From: Bradyrhizobium manausense
Lineage (GTDB): Bacteria > Pseudomonadota > Alphaproteobacteria > Rhizobiales > Xanthobacteraceae
DNA length: 45,123 nt
Direction of reading: 5' to 3'
Assembly: GCF_001440035.1 (NCBI RefSeq)
Contig: NZ_LJYG01000051.1
Span: 5,239-50,361, forward strand
This document shows, piece after piece, positions 22,983-31,388 of the stretch (positions are counted from its first letter, which is position 1; every line of letters begins with the position of its first letter). The translations under genes and the position numbers were made by a program. A model generated the notes under the pieces. That model was given only the letters and a program-made list of their open reading frames with translations. It made no database searches and was not told where the DNA came from.

Positions 22983-24215
22983 CTACGCGGACTTCGCCCG
23001 CGGAGCACCCCGCACCATGATCAGCGCCGCCGCCGTCACTTGCAGCGCGATGCAGAGATAGAACGGCAGCGAATAGCCGCCGGACCAATCGCGCAAGAAG
23101 CCGACGACGCCGGGACCGAAGGCATAGGTCACCTGGTTGATCGCGGTGTTGAGGCTGATGAGCACGCCGAACGCGGCGCTATCGAACTCCTGCTGCACGA
23201 TCAGGGACGGCAGCGTGATGAGATTGCCGACCGAGAAGCCGAACACCGCGCAGGCCGCGATCAGCACATAGTCGTTGTGCATGACGATGACGACGCCGAG
23301 CGCCGCCGCCTGGCTCAGGAACGACAGCGCCGAGGCAAGGCGCTGGTTGAGCCGGTCGATCACCATCGAGAACAGGACACGGCCGACCACCGCCATCGCG
23401 GTCAGCACCGCGACCGCCACGGCGGCGCGCTCGCGTCCGATCACGGGATCGAGAAACGAGATCAGGTGCACGATGAAGCCGACTTGCGCGAACAGCACCA
23501 GCGAGAAGGCAACGGTCACCGTGAGGAAGCCGACATCGCGCAGCGCATGCTTGCGGATCTCCGTCGATGATTTTGTCTCTGCTGCCGCCCGCCAGCCGTG
23601 GAGATCCGGCGGCCGACCGACGACCAGCAGGATGAGCGGCACCAGCAGCACCAGCATGGCGCCCGATGTCGCGAACATGGCGTTCGCAAACCCGATATGG
23701 CTGATCATCACCACCAGCAGCGGCACGCCGACGATGCCGCCAAAACTGGCGCCGTTCAACGCGAGGCTGATCGCCATGCCGCGCTTGTGGTCGAACCAGA
23801 GGCTGATCGTGTTGGTGATCATGGCCAGACTCGTGCCGGCCCAGCCGAAGGCGAGCACGGCATCGGCAAGCCAAAGCTGCCAGGGCTCGCGCACCGCGCC
23901 GATCGCCACGCCAGCTGCCGCCATCGCCAGCGTGCCAGCAATCAGAGAGGGGCGCGGACCATATTTTCGGACGGCTTCGCCGACAAAAACGACCAGCAAC
24001 GCACTGAACAGATAGAAGAACGTCGTGCCTGACGAGATCAGCGAGGCCGGCCAGCCCCGCGCGCGCTGCAGCTCGGCGACATAGACGCTCTGGCCGTAGA
24101 AGCCGAGGCCCCAGCCGAAGGTCGCGAGCAGGAAGCAGACCGCGACGATGCGCCAGCCTTCGTAGCGGAGGGAGGATTCATCGTCGGGAGCTGTGTGCTG
24201 GGGATTGTCGAGCAT
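22983..24215 (-). CDS. Major facilitator superfamily transporter (MCT/OFA-like)
   Basis: Inner-membrane carrier of 410 residues with about 12 helices in two halves joined by a cytoplasmic loop near residue 190-210. Visible features are GLGFYGQSVYVAELQ in the first helix region, SLWFDHKRGMAISLALNGASFGG and the helix 8 to 9 loop VVGRVLFSMVIDRLNQR. The start is the ATG at 24215 with GAGGAG seven bases upstream; an in-frame ATG at 24236 lies inside a dispersed repeat and is rejected. The gene is tandem with a second MFS gene upstream. The pattern resembles monocarboxylate or oxalate/formate carriers, but the substrate is not known. Confidence 0.92.
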   Translation of the reverse strand: MLDNPQHTAPDDESSLRYEGWRIVAVCFLLATFGWGLGFYGQSVYVAELQRARGWPASLISSGTTFFYLFSALLVVFVGEAVRKYGPRPSLIAGTLAMAAAGVAIGAVREPWQLWLADAVLAFGWAGTSLAMITNTISLWFDHKRGMAISLALNGASFGGIVGVPLLVVMISHIGFANAMFATSGAMLVLLVPLILLVVGRPPDLHGWRAAAETKSSTEIRKHALRDVGFLTVTVAFSLVLFAQVGFIVHLISFLDPVIGRERAAVAVAVLTAMAVVGRVLFSMVIDRLNQRLASALSFLSQAAALGVVIVMHNDYVLIAACAVFGFSVGNLITLPSLIVQQEFDSAAFGVLISLNTAINQVTYAFGPGVVGFLRDWSGGYSLPFYLCIALQVTAAALIMVRGAPRAKSA

Positions 24216-24230
24216 TTCTTTGCTCCTCGC

Positions 24231-24310
24231 CGTCATTCCGGGGCGACGCGAAGCATCGAACCCGGAATCTCAGGATTCCGGGTTCACCCTTCGGGTGCCC
24301 CGGAATGACG
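24231..24310. repeat. Dispersed palindromic element (GTCATTCCGGGGC family), copy 3
   Basis: Outer ends CGTCATTCCGGGGC and GCCCCGGAATGACG are perfect inverted repeats of 14 bases; the inner pair GAACCCGGAATC / GATTCCGGGTTC is also nearly perfect. It lies 15 bases upstream of the MFS start at 24215, so it would be in the leader if transcription comes from further upstream. Confidence 0.88.
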
Positions 24311-24441
24311 GCAGAACTTGAAAGACGTGGATGGCCGGGACAAGCCCGGCCATGACGCATCATCTAGTAAATCGTCTCCGGAAATCACTTCGACCGCGAT
24401 CGAAGTATCGAGACTGCTGACAAGCTCCTGCCACTTATTGC

Positions 24442-24486
24442 GCATGATCTTTTCCGAAAACCGCTGTGCACTTTTCGGGATCATGC
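24442..24486. repeat. Dispersed GCATGATC...GATCATGC palindrome, short copy
   Basis: 45 bases bounded by GCATGATC and GATCATGC with interior TTTTCCGAAAACCGC. It ends one base before the stop codon of the second MFS gene (24488) and can serve as its 3' hairpin. Confidence 0.85.
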
Positions 24487-24487
24487 G

Positions 24488-25735
24488 TTAGATCGCGTCC
24501 GGGAACTCGCCCATGGCCGCTTCGAGCCGCGCCTTGCGGCGGCGGGCCCAGGACGCCAGCGAGAGCGCGACGAGGCCGAGTGCAACAGGCGGGAACACCA
24601 CCATGTTCACCGCGGACCAGCCGAAATTTGCGAGCAGCTGGCCCGAGGAGAACGAGCCGACCGCCATCATGCCGAACACCAGGAAATCGTTGAAGGCCTG
24701 CACCTTGTTGCGCTCCTGCGGGCGGTGCGTTTCCAGCACCAGGGCGGACGCGCCGATGAAGGAGAAATTCCAGCCCACACCGAGCACGAACAGCGTGGCC
24801 CAGAAATGCATCGCGGTGATGCCTGATAGCCCGATGGTGGCGGCGCCGGCTTCCAGCAGCAGGCCGGCAGCAACCATCCTGGGTGCGCCGAAGCGGGCGA
24901 TCAGCGCGCCGGTGAAGAAGCTCGGCCCGTACATGGCGACGATGTGCCATTGGATGCCGAAATTGGAATCCGACACGGACAGCCCGCACATTTTCATGGC
25001 TAGGGGCGCCGAGGTCATGACCAGGTTCATCATGGGATAGGCGATGACGCCGCACAGCGCGGCGGCGATGAAGCGCGGCTGGCTCACGATCGTCAGCAGC
25101 GGCCGTCCGCCATGCAGATCGGCCGGCGCTGGCTTGGGCATATCGACGCCGGCGACGATGCCCATCGCGATCAATGCGACCGCGGCCTGCACCAGGAAGC
25201 TGAAGGCGAACAGATAGGGCGACCAGACGTCCATGGTCCATTGCACCAGTTGCGGACCGAGCACGCCGGCGAACACGCCGCCTGCCATCACCCACGACAC
25301 AGCCTTGGGCCGATAGGCCGCGCTGGCGCCGTCGCCCGCGGCAAAGCGATAGGATTGCGCCACCGAGCCGTAGAGGCCGCCGAGAAAGGTTGCCAGACAA
25401 AACAGCGCGAACGAGCCGTGCAGGATCGCGAACGAGCCGGTGAGACCGGTGAGCGTGCCGAGGCCGGTGCCGATGATGAAGGCTGCGCGGCGGCCGAACC
25501 GGCGCGAGATCGCGCCTGTCGGTAGCGTGCCGGCGGCAAGTCCCACCACATACATCGAGATCGGCACCGTCGCGAACGACATGTCGGGAGCGAGCGTGGC
25601 GCCAACGATCGCACCAGTGGCGAAGATCACGGCCGAATTGGCGCCGGTCAGCGCCTGCGCCGCGGCAAGGCGCACCACATTGGCACGCACGCGGGCATCG
25701 TCGGCGATCTCGTTGGCAGTGGTCACGTCCAGCAT
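24488..25735 (-). CDS. Major facilitator superfamily transporter (drug or metabolite efflux-like)
   Basis: Inner-membrane carrier of 415 residues, about 12 helices. The loop between helices 2 and 3 has TGAISRRFGRRAAFIIG, the MFS motif A in the form GxxxxRxGRR; the second half has GALIARFGAPRMVAAG at the matching position. ATGs at 25735 and 25741 are both possible; GGCGGA is six bases before the first of these and fits better. The open frame extends another 100 residues upstream but those are not membrane-protein-like and are left out. It is divergent from the peptidase gene at 25922. The substrate is unknown. Confidence 0.9.
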   Translation of the reverse strand: MLDVTTANEIADDARVRANVVRLAAAQALTGANSAVIFATGAIVGATLAPDMSFATVPISMYVVGLAAGTLPTGAISRRFGRRAAFIIGTGLGTLTGLTGSFAILHGSFALFCLATFLGGLYGSVAQSYRFAAGDGASAAYRPKAVSWVMAGGVFAGVLGPQLVQWTMDVWSPYLFAFSFLVQAAVALIAMGIVAGVDMPKPAPADLHGGRPLLTIVSQPRFIAAALCGVIAYPMMNLVMTSAPLAMKMCGLSVSDSNFGIQWHIVAMYGPSFFTGALIARFGAPRMVAAGLLLEAGAATIGLSGITAMHFWATLFVLGVGWNFSFIGASALVLETHRPQERNKVQAFNDFLVFGMMAVGSFSSGQLLANFGWSAVNMVVFPPVALGLVALSLASWARRRKARLEAAMGEFPDAI

Positions 25736-25921
25736 TGGCATTCCGCCGAAAAAACTCGTTGATTCCCGGGCACTATGGAGGGGTCGAAAGGGCCGGGCAA
25801 CCGGCGCAAGCGGGCGCAGGCCATGCCTCTGACGCAATCGGACCGATGATATCCGGCCCGCGCTCTTGACGGCTTGCTCTCGATCAAATCCTATCCGCCG
25901 CGATTTTTGGGAGTTTCGTTC

Positions 25922-27991
25922 ATGTCCGCCAATGACAGGCCCACGCTTCAAGCTCCCGACGACGATCCCTGGCTCTGGCTGGAGGAGATCGAAGGCGCCC
26001 GCGCGCTCGAATTCGTCGAGCGGCAGAACCGGGCGACGCTGCAGCAATTCGGCGGCGCGGCGTTCGAACGCGACACCGCCATCCTTGCCGCGATCTACGA
26101 CCGATCGGACAACATCCCTTATGTCAGCCGCCGCGACGGCTTTCTCTACAATCTCTGGAAGGACGCCGCGAACCCGCGCGGCCTGTGGCGGCGCACCACG
26201 CTGGCGGAGTTTCGCAAGGCCGAACCGGCCTGGGAGACCTTGCTCGATATCGATCGGCTTGCCGCGACCGAAGGCGCGGACTGGCTTTTCGGCGGAGCAT
26301 CCACGCGAGCCGGAAGCACGCGCGTCATCCTGAGCCTGTCGCGCGGCGGCAGCGATGCCGTCACCTTGCGTGAGTTCGATATCACGACGAAGGAGTTCGT
26401 CGCCGACGGTTTCGTCCTGCCGGAGGCCAAGAGCGGCGTCGATTGGGTCGATGCCGACACGCTGCTGCTGTCGAGCGCGCTTGGCGAGGGTATGGCGACC
26501 TCATCGGGCTATGCAAGGACCGTGCGGCTGTGGCGGCGCGGGACCAGCGTCGAGCAGGCGCCGGTCGTGTTCGAGACCACCCCCGACCACATGCGGGTGT
26601 ACAGCTATGTCGACGACACCGTCCCGCCCCAACGCATCTGGTTCATCGACCAGTCCGACTTCTTCAACTTCCGCAGCTCGATTGGCGCCACATCGGGCGC
26701 GATCACAAAACTCGACCTGCCCAGCAACATCTGGATGCAGACCCATGCCGACTGGCTGTCAGTCAAGCCGCGCGAGGCCTGGACGGTCGCGGGACGCAGC
26801 TATCAGGCCGACGCGATGCTCGGCATTTCGCTCTCCGCGTTCCTGGCCGGCAATCGCGACTTCGCCGTGCTGTTCGAGCCGGGTCCGCGGCGAGCGTTGC
26901 AGGGTTTCTTCTGGAGCGGCGGCAAGCTCGTGCTCTCGATCCTCGACGAGCTACGGCCGGTGTTCGAGATCTGCACGCCATCGACATCGGGCTGGAGCAA
27001 ACAGCGGCTGCAAGGATTGCCCGATATCGGCGTCGTCGATGTCTGGAGTCCCGACCGCCACGAATCCCAAAGCAACGGCGATCTGCTCGCCAATGTGCAG
27101 GACCCGCTGACGCCGCCGGCGCTGATGCTGATCGAGCGCGGCGTCGAAAGTCCAGAGGTCCTGAAACAGGCCCCGAAGATTTTCAACGCGGACGGGCTCG
27201 TCGTGACCCAGCACGAGGCGATCTCTGTCGACGGCGAGCGCATTCCCTATGTGCAGACCGGCCCGGCTGGCGAAAGCGGCGATGCGCCGGTTTATATGAG
27301 CGCCTATGGCGGCTTCGGCCTCGCGGTGAAGCCAGAATACAATTCATCGCTCGGCAAGCTGTGGCTGGAGCGCGGCGGCACCACGGTGCAGGCGAATTTG
27401 CGCGGCGGCGGCGAGTTCGGCACGCGCTGGCATGATGCCGGCCGCCATGCCGGCAAGAAGCTGTCGCATGATGATTTCGCGGCCGTGGCCGCCGATCTCG
27501 TCCGCCGCGGCGTGACGCAGCCGAAGCGCATCGCGGCCCAGGGCGGATCGAACGGCGGCATCCTCATCACCAACATGCTGGTGCGCTACCCCGAGCGGTT
27601 CGGGGCGCTGTTCTGCACCATCCCCCTGATCGACATGCGCCGCTACACCAAGCTGCTGGCGGGCGCGAGCTGGATCGCGGAATATGGCGACCCCGACAAG
27701 TCCGAGGAGTGGGAATGGCTGAAGACCTACTCGGCCTATCATAACGCAAAGCCAGGCCAGCCCTATCCGCCGATCCTGATCGCCACGACGCGGCGCGACG
27801 ACCGCGTCCATCCCGGCCACGCGCGCAAGATGGCGGCAAAGCTCCAGGCCATGGGCTATGAAGCCTGGTTCTACGAGCCCGCCGCCGGCGGCCACGGCTA
27901 CGGCAAGGACAACAAGGAGCGCGCCGGCTTCCAGGTGCTGGGGTTTCAGTTCCTGAAGGAGAAGATCGGATGGAGGGATGGCGAGGCCTAA
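25922..27991 (+). CDS. Prolyl oligopeptidase family serine peptidase (S9A)
   Basis: Enzyme of 689 residues, the normal length of family S9A. It starts with DDDPWLWLEEIEGARALEF, a typical opening of the family, followed by a beta-propeller region (about 60-410) and an alpha/beta-hydrolase domain (about 420-689). The catalytic triad is visible: Ser in GGSNGGIL (about residue 545), Asp in RRDDRVHPGHA and His in GGHGYGKD. No signal peptide is seen, so it is cytoplasmic or exported by another route. The ATG at 25922 follows GGGAG at good spacing; upstream in-frame codons are not family-like. The family cleaves short proline-containing peptides; the natural substrate is unknown. Confidence 0.94.
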   Translation: MSANDRPTLQAPDDDPWLWLEEIEGARALEFVERQNRATLQQFGGAAFERDTAILAAIYDRSDNIPYVSRRDGFLYNLWKDAANPRGLWRRTTLAEFRKAEPAWETLLDIDRLAATEGADWLFGGASTRAGSTRVILSLSRGGSDAVTLREFDITTKEFVADGFVLPEAKSGVDWVDADTLLLSSALGEGMATSSGYARTVRLWRRGTSVEQAPVVFETTPDHMRVYSYVDDTVPPQRIWFIDQSDFFNFRSSIGATSGAITKLDLPSNIWMQTHADWLSVKPREAWTVAGRSYQADAMLGISLSAFLAGNRDFAVLFEPGPRRALQGFFWSGGKLVLSILDELRPVFEICTPSTSGWSKQRLQGLPDIGVVDVWSPDRHESQSNGDLLANVQDPLTPPALMLIERGVESPEVLKQAPKIFNADGLVVTQHEAISVDGERIPYVQTGPAGESGDAPVYMSAYGGFGLAVKPEYNSSLGKLWLERGGTTVQANLRGGGEFGTRWHDAGRHAGKKLSHDDFAAVAADLVRRGVTQPKRIAAQGGSNGGILITNMLVRYPERFGALFCTIPLIDMRRYTKLLAGASWIAEYGDPDKSEEWEWLKTYSAYHNAKPGQPYPPILIATTRRDDRVHPGHARKMAAKLQAMGYEAWFYEPAAGGHGYGKDNKERAGFQVLGFQFLKEKIGWRDGEA

Positions 27992-28004
27992 CGGCCTCGC
28001 TTTA
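27981..28004. terminator. Compact terminator with the peptidase stop codon in its loop
   Basis: GCGAGGCC (27981-27988), loop TAAC, GGCCTCGC (27993-28000), then TTTAT. The 8-base stem is perfect, the stop codon TAA of the plus-strand gene forms most of the loop, and the convergent gene's stop codon begins at 28004. On the plus strand the T run follows directly, as expected for an intrinsic terminator. Confidence 0.75.
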
Positions 28005-28676
28005 TCCCCGCCCGAACACCAGGGTCAGATTGTTCGCCGGCATTTCGATCGTATCGATGAGACGAAAGCCAGCAGCCTTCCCGAGGGCCTCGACGTCGGC
28101 GACGTCGCGGACGCCCCATTCGGGATTGCCTTCGCGCAAGGAGGTGTCGAACACGGCGTTGCTCAGCGCGGTATGCTTGCCGTCGCGCTTGAACGGGCCG
28201 TAGAGGAACAGCTCGCCGTCGGCGCGTAGATAACGGCCGGCGCCGGCGAACAGGCCCTCGGCCACGGTCCAGGGCGCAATGTGAATGACATTGGCGCAGA
28301 ACACCGCGGCGAGATCGTGCGGCCCCTGCCCGCTTCGCATTTCCGGGCACCAATCGGGATCGGACAGATCGATGCGCAGGGGGCTGCGGACGTTTGTCAG
28401 GCCCGAATGCACGCGCCAGGCTTCGATGCTTTTCACATGGCGCTGGTTGAGGTCGCTCGGCCACCAGACCAGATCAGGCGTGTGGCGGGCGAAATGGACC
28501 ACGTGCTGGCCGGTTCCACTGCCGACCTCGACGACGTCGCCGGACCGTCCGGCGAGGTGCTTTTCGAGCGCCGCCCAGAGCGGCTCGTGATTGCGATGGA
28601 AGGCCGGTGCATCGAGACGACCATCGGGCTCAACCCGCCCGCCGTCCCTGCCAAATTCAACGACATATTCAGCCAA
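28002..28676 (-). CDS. DUF938 family SAM-dependent methyltransferase-like protein
   Basis: 224 residues matching the DUF938 family (related to eukaryotic METTL26). It opens with DAPAFHRNHEPLWAALEKHL, then the SAM-binding motif VVEVGSGTGQHVVHFAR (about 46-62) and WWPSDLN, and the family-typical CANVIHIAPWTVAEGLF and LYGPFKRDGKHT. The best start is a TTG at 28676, with GGGGA seven bases upstream; no in-frame ATG is better. It converges on the peptidase gene with only 10 bases between stops, and its upstream side faces the sox cluster. The methylation target is unknown. Confidence 0.9.
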   Translation of the reverse strand: MAEYVVEFGRDGGRVEPDGRLDAPAFHRNHEPLWAALEKHLAGRSGDVVEVGSGTGQHVVHFARHTPDLVWWPSDLNQRHVKSIEAWRVHSGLTNVRSPLRIDLSDPDWCPEMRSGQGPHDLAAVFCANVIHIAPWTVAEGLFAGAGRYLRADGELFLYGPFKRDGKHTALSNAVFDTSLREGNPEWGVRDVADVEALGKAAGFRLIDTIEMPANNLTLVFGRG

Positions 28677-28760
28677 TTCATGTCCCCGGAAAATGAGAAT
28701 GCGGTCGAAAACGCGAGCAACGGCAAAACGCCCCGAACAATTTGCCTGATAAAGCCGGCT

Positions 28761-28782
28761 TGATGAACGATCTATCTCATCA
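28761..28782. promoter_or_regulatory. Dyad TGATGA-N10-TCATCA upstream of soxX
   Basis: The 6-base arms are perfect inverted repeats centred about 130 bases before the proposed soxX start and 95 bases before the divergent DUF938 start. A dimeric regulator could bind here, but no sox regulator gene is in the window and the match is short. Confidence 0.3.
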
Positions 28783-28902
28783 GTTGCAATGCGGAAGATA
28801 TTAACGGCATTTTGCGGCCTGCATAGTCTTGATTGTCAGGGCATGTCCTTTGTGCTTTTGAACACTATCTTTTGCAGACATGATAAGCCTCGGAACGATG
28901 CT

Positions 28903-29259
28903 TTGACCGCTTTTCCCCGCAAGCCCGCCCTGCTTCTCGCGCTGGCCGTCCTCACAGGCCTCGGCGCGCCCCGGGCGTGGGCGCAGTCCGCGATATCAGA
29001 GGGCCGGAAGCTCGCCTTTGACCGCGGCAAGGGCAATTGCCTGACCTGCCATGTCATCAAGGGCGGCGATCTGCCCGGCACGATCGGCCCCGAGCTGAGG
29101 GATCTCAAGGCAAAATACCCTGATCGCAACGAGCTGGTCGCGATCCTGTTCGACGAGACCAAACGCAATCCGCAGACCATGATGCCGCCGTTCGGCCGCA
29201 ACCGCATCCTGACGGAGCAGGAGATCAACGCGATCGTTGATTTCCTGCAGACGCTGTAA
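28903..29259 (+). CDS. soxX: Sulfur-oxidation cytochrome c subunit SoxX
   Basis: Periplasmic monohaem cytochrome c, the small subunit of SoxXA, which oxidatively couples thiosulfate to the SoxYZ carrier. The haem site is CLTCH (GKGNCLTCHVIKGG), the distal methionine lies in QTMMPPFGRNRIL, and the typical GTIGPELRDLKAKYPD follows the haem site. The frame is open from 28789, but a TTG at 28903 puts a proper signal peptide first (TAFPRKPALLLALAV, cleavage after AWA) and gives 118 residues, normal for SoxX; an ATG at 28843 is the alternative. First gene of the soxXYZAKB cluster. Confidence 0.92.
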   Translation: MTAFPRKPALLLALAVLTGLGAPRAWAQSAISEGRKLAFDRGKGNCLTCHVIKGGDLPGTIGPELRDLKAKYPDRNELVAILFDETKRNPQTMMPPFGRNRILTEQEINAIVDFLQTL

Positions 29260-29282
29260 CGGCGGGCTCAAGGAGACTCGAC

Positions 29283-29768
29283 ATGACTGTTCATACCGGC
29301 CCTCTTCCGACGCGGCGCCTGATCCTGCAGGGCGCTGTTACGGTCGCGCTGATCGGCCTTGGCAATCTGCCGTTTGTCCCCGTGCACGCCGCGGCCAACG
29401 ACAAATATCCGGAAGAGGCGTTCAAGCTGAAGAACGAGGCGGAGGCGATCAAAGCGCTCTACGGCAAGACCGCCGAGCCATCCGACAAGGTCAAGCTCGA
29501 CGCGCCCGAGATCGCCGAGAACGGCGGCGTGGTGCCGATGGCGGTGACGACGACGCTGGACAAGGTCACCTCGATCTCGTTCTTCGTCGCCGAGAATCCG
29601 AACGCGCTGGCGGCAAGCTACAAATTCCCTGACGGCACGATCCCCGCTGTCGCCAACCGCCTGAAGATGGCGAAGACCAGCAACGTGACCGCGATCGTGG
29701 AAGCCGACGGCAAGCTCTACAGCGCGACCAAGGAAGTGAAGGTCACCGTCGGCGGCTGCGGCGGCTAA
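29283..29768 (+). CDS. soxY: Thiosulfate oxidation carrier protein SoxY
   Basis: Periplasmic sulfur-carrier subunit, 161 residues. Its swinging C-terminal arm ends in GGCGG, whose Cys binds the sulfur intermediates of the Sox cycle; this motif is intact. The N-terminus has a twin-arginine-like signal (TRRLILQGAV), consistent with export of folded SoxYZ by Tat, which also carries SoxZ out. AAGGAG lies eight bases before the ATG at 29283. It is 23 bases after soxX and 12 bases before soxZ. Confidence 0.96.
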   Translation: MTVHTGPLPTRRLILQGAVTVALIGLGNLPFVPVHAAANDKYPEEAFKLKNEAEAIKALYGKTAEPSDKVKLDAPEIAENGGVVPMAVTTTLDKVTSISFFVAENPNALAASYKFPDGTIPAVANRLKMAKTSNVTAIVEADGKLYSATKEVKVTVGGCGG

Positions 29769-29780
29769 GGGAGATCGGAG

Positions 29781-30092
29781 ATGGCATCCAGCATTCGTGT
29801 CCGCGCAACATCCAATGGCGATGTCACCGAGGTGCAGACGTTGATCCAGCACCCCATGGACACCGGCCTCGTGAGGGATTCCAAGGGTGAAACGATCCCG
29901 GCGCACTACATCCAGGAACTGAAGTTCGCTTGTAACGGCAAGGACGTCTTCGTCGCCAATTGGGGCACCGCGATCTCCAAGGATCCCTATGTGAAGTTCA
30001 GCTTCAAGGGCGCCAAGAAGGGCGATGACCTCACGATCTCCTGGACCGACAACAAGGGCGGCTCGGACCAGATCACCGCGAAGATCGCGTGA
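29781..30092 (+). CDS. soxZ: Thiosulfate oxidation carrier complex subunit SoxZ
   Basis: 103 residues without a signal peptide, as expected for SoxZ, which leaves the cell bound to SoxY. The family pattern is clear: RVRATSNGDVTEVQTLIQHPMDTGL at the start (in parts, residues 6-30), HYIQELKFACNGKDVF, and the final strand DNKGGSDQITAKI. The ATG at 29781 follows GGAGATCGGAG. Its stop codon overlaps the soxA start (TGATG), so the two are translationally coupled. Confidence 0.96.
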   Translation: MASSIRVRATSNGDVTEVQTLIQHPMDTGLVRDSKGETIPAHYIQELKFACNGKDVFVANWGTAISKDPYVKFSFKGAKKGDDLTISWTDNKGGSDQITAKIA

Positions 30093-30955
30093 TGAAGGCA
30101 GGCGCCGCCCTCCTGCTGTCCTCGTTGAGCGCCGCGCTCGTCGCGTTGGCGCTCACCTCTGTGCGCGTGATCGCAGCCGACAAGGTCGACCCTGTCGCCG
30201 ACGCCAGGGCGTTCCAGAACTACTTCTTCCAGAAGTTTCCCGATGTGAAGCACGAGGATTTCTCCAACGGTCCTTATTCCATGAACGAGGACATGAAGCG
30301 GCAGTGGCGGGAGAAGGAGGAATTCCCGCCTTACGAGTTCGCACTCGACACCGGCAAGGAGATGTTTGCAACGCCGTTCAAGAACGGCAAGACCTATGCC
30401 GACTGCTTCCCGAACGGCGGCATCGGCATCCGCCAGAACTATCCTTATTTCGACACCGGGGAAGGCAAGGTCGTTACGCTGGAGCTGGCGCTCAACCGCT
30501 GCCGCGAGGCCAATGGCGAGCAACCTTACTCCTACGTCAAGGACGAGATGGCCTCGCTGACGGCGTACATGGCCTTCACCTCGCGCGGCAAGCCGATGGA
30601 CATCAAGATCCCCGATGATCCGCGCGCGCTGGAGGCGTTCGAGAACGGCAAGCGCTATTTCTACACCCGCCGCGGCCAGCTGAACTTCTCCTGCGCGAGC
30701 TGCCACGTGCAGAGCCCAGGCGAACGCATTCGCGCCGAGGTTCTGGCGCCGGCGCTCGGCATCCTGAATGCCCTGCCGATCTACCGCTCCGAATGGGGCG
30801 GCATGGGGACGACCAGCCGCCGCTTCATCACCTGCAACAGCCAGACCCGCGCGGTTCCGCTCGAGCCACAGGCGGATGAATATCGCGACGTCGAATATTT
30901 CCTCTCCTACGTCGCCAACGGCCTGCCGATATCAGGTCCAGGGGCACGACCATGA
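30092..30955 (+). CDS. soxA: Sulfur-oxidation cytochrome c subunit SoxA (monohaem type)
   Basis: Periplasmic catalytic subunit of SoxXA, 287 residues from the ATG at 30092 that overlaps the soxZ stop codon. A signal peptide ends near residue 29. Only one haem motif is present, CASCH (about 201-205). The N-terminal half, which carries a second haem in dihaem SoxA, has just CFPNGG and a later Cys, so this is the monohaem form. The catalytic cysteine lies in ITCNSQTRAVPLEPQADEY (about residue 248), the ligand that carries a persulfide in known enzymes. It is followed by soxK with a four-base overlap, which fits the SoxAXK type of complex. Confidence 0.95.
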   Translation: MKAGAALLLSSLSAALVALALTSVRVIAADKVDPVADARAFQNYFFQKFPDVKHEDFSNGPYSMNEDMKRQWREKEEFPPYEFALDTGKEMFATPFKNGKTYADCFPNGGIGIRQNYPYFDTGEGKVVTLELALNRCREANGEQPYSYVKDEMASLTAYMAFTSRGKPMDIKIPDDPRALEAFENGKRYFYTRRGQLNFSCASCHVQSPGERIRAEVLAPALGILNALPIYRSEWGGMGTTSRRFITCNSQTRAVPLEPQADEYRDVEYFLSYVANGLPISGPGARP

Positions 30956-31269
30956 GCCCGGCCATGAAGCGGACACTTCCCCTCGCCATGTTGCTGGCGT
31001 TGAGCCTCGCGCCGTCCGCGCACGCGGCAAGCGAAGCAGACTACAAGGCCGCCTATGCTGCCGCGGAGGCTGCGTCCAAGGAGGCTGCCGGCATGCGCAA
31101 CCAATGGACCACGACCGTCGCGACGCTGGCCGCCGCCAAGAAGGCGGGCGACAGCGGCGATTTCGACGGCGCCGTGGCTGCAGCCAAGGAGGCTGAGGCG
31201 CTGGCGAAAGCGTCAATCTTCCAGGCAACCTCGGAAAAGGAAGCCTGGAAAGCGATGCAAATGCGCTAA
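30952..31269 (+). CDS. soxK: SoxXA-binding protein SoxK
   Basis: Small exported helical protein of 105 residues. A signal peptide (KRTLPLAMLLALSLAPSAHA) is followed by a coiled, Ala-rich part with AAEAASKEAAGMRNQWTTT (in part) and a KKAGDSGDFDGAVAAAKEAE repeat-like helix pair. Length, composition and place directly after soxA fit SoxK/SAXB, a third subunit of some SoxXA cytochromes first known from green sulfur bacteria, where it raises activity. Its ATG overlaps the soxA stop codon (ATGA); a second in-frame ATG is at 30964. Followed by a degraded palindrome and then soxB. Confidence 0.85.
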   Translation: MSPAMKRTLPLAMLLALSLAPSAHAASEADYKAAYAAAEAASKEAAGMRNQWTTTVATLAAAKKAGDSGDFDGAVAAAKEAEALAKASIFQATSEKEAWKAMQMR

Positions 31270-31285
31270 ACTGACTATTGTTTGA

Positions 31286-31353
31286 GCATGATCTTGTTGG
31301 AAAACCGCGACACACTTTGCGCTGGCGCGGCCCTTCGGGTCCGGAGCATGCTC
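31286..31353. repeat. Degraded GCATGATC-family palindrome within the sox operon
   Basis: Starts GCATGATC and keeps GGAAAACCGCGACACACTTT, then diverges and ends GAGCATGCTC. Unlike the other copies it is not symmetric along its length. It fills the gap between soxK and soxB, whereas the other sox genes are overlapping or nearly so. Confidence 0.65.
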
Positions 31354-31388
31354 GCGGAACTGCCGAGAACCGGCGCGGAGAATGTGTG

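Noticed and set aside
25742..26047. N-terminal extension of the second MFS transporter by about 100 residues
   Set aside because: The extra residues are not hydrophobic or family-like, overlap the peptidase gene start, and a start with a ribosome site exists at 25735.
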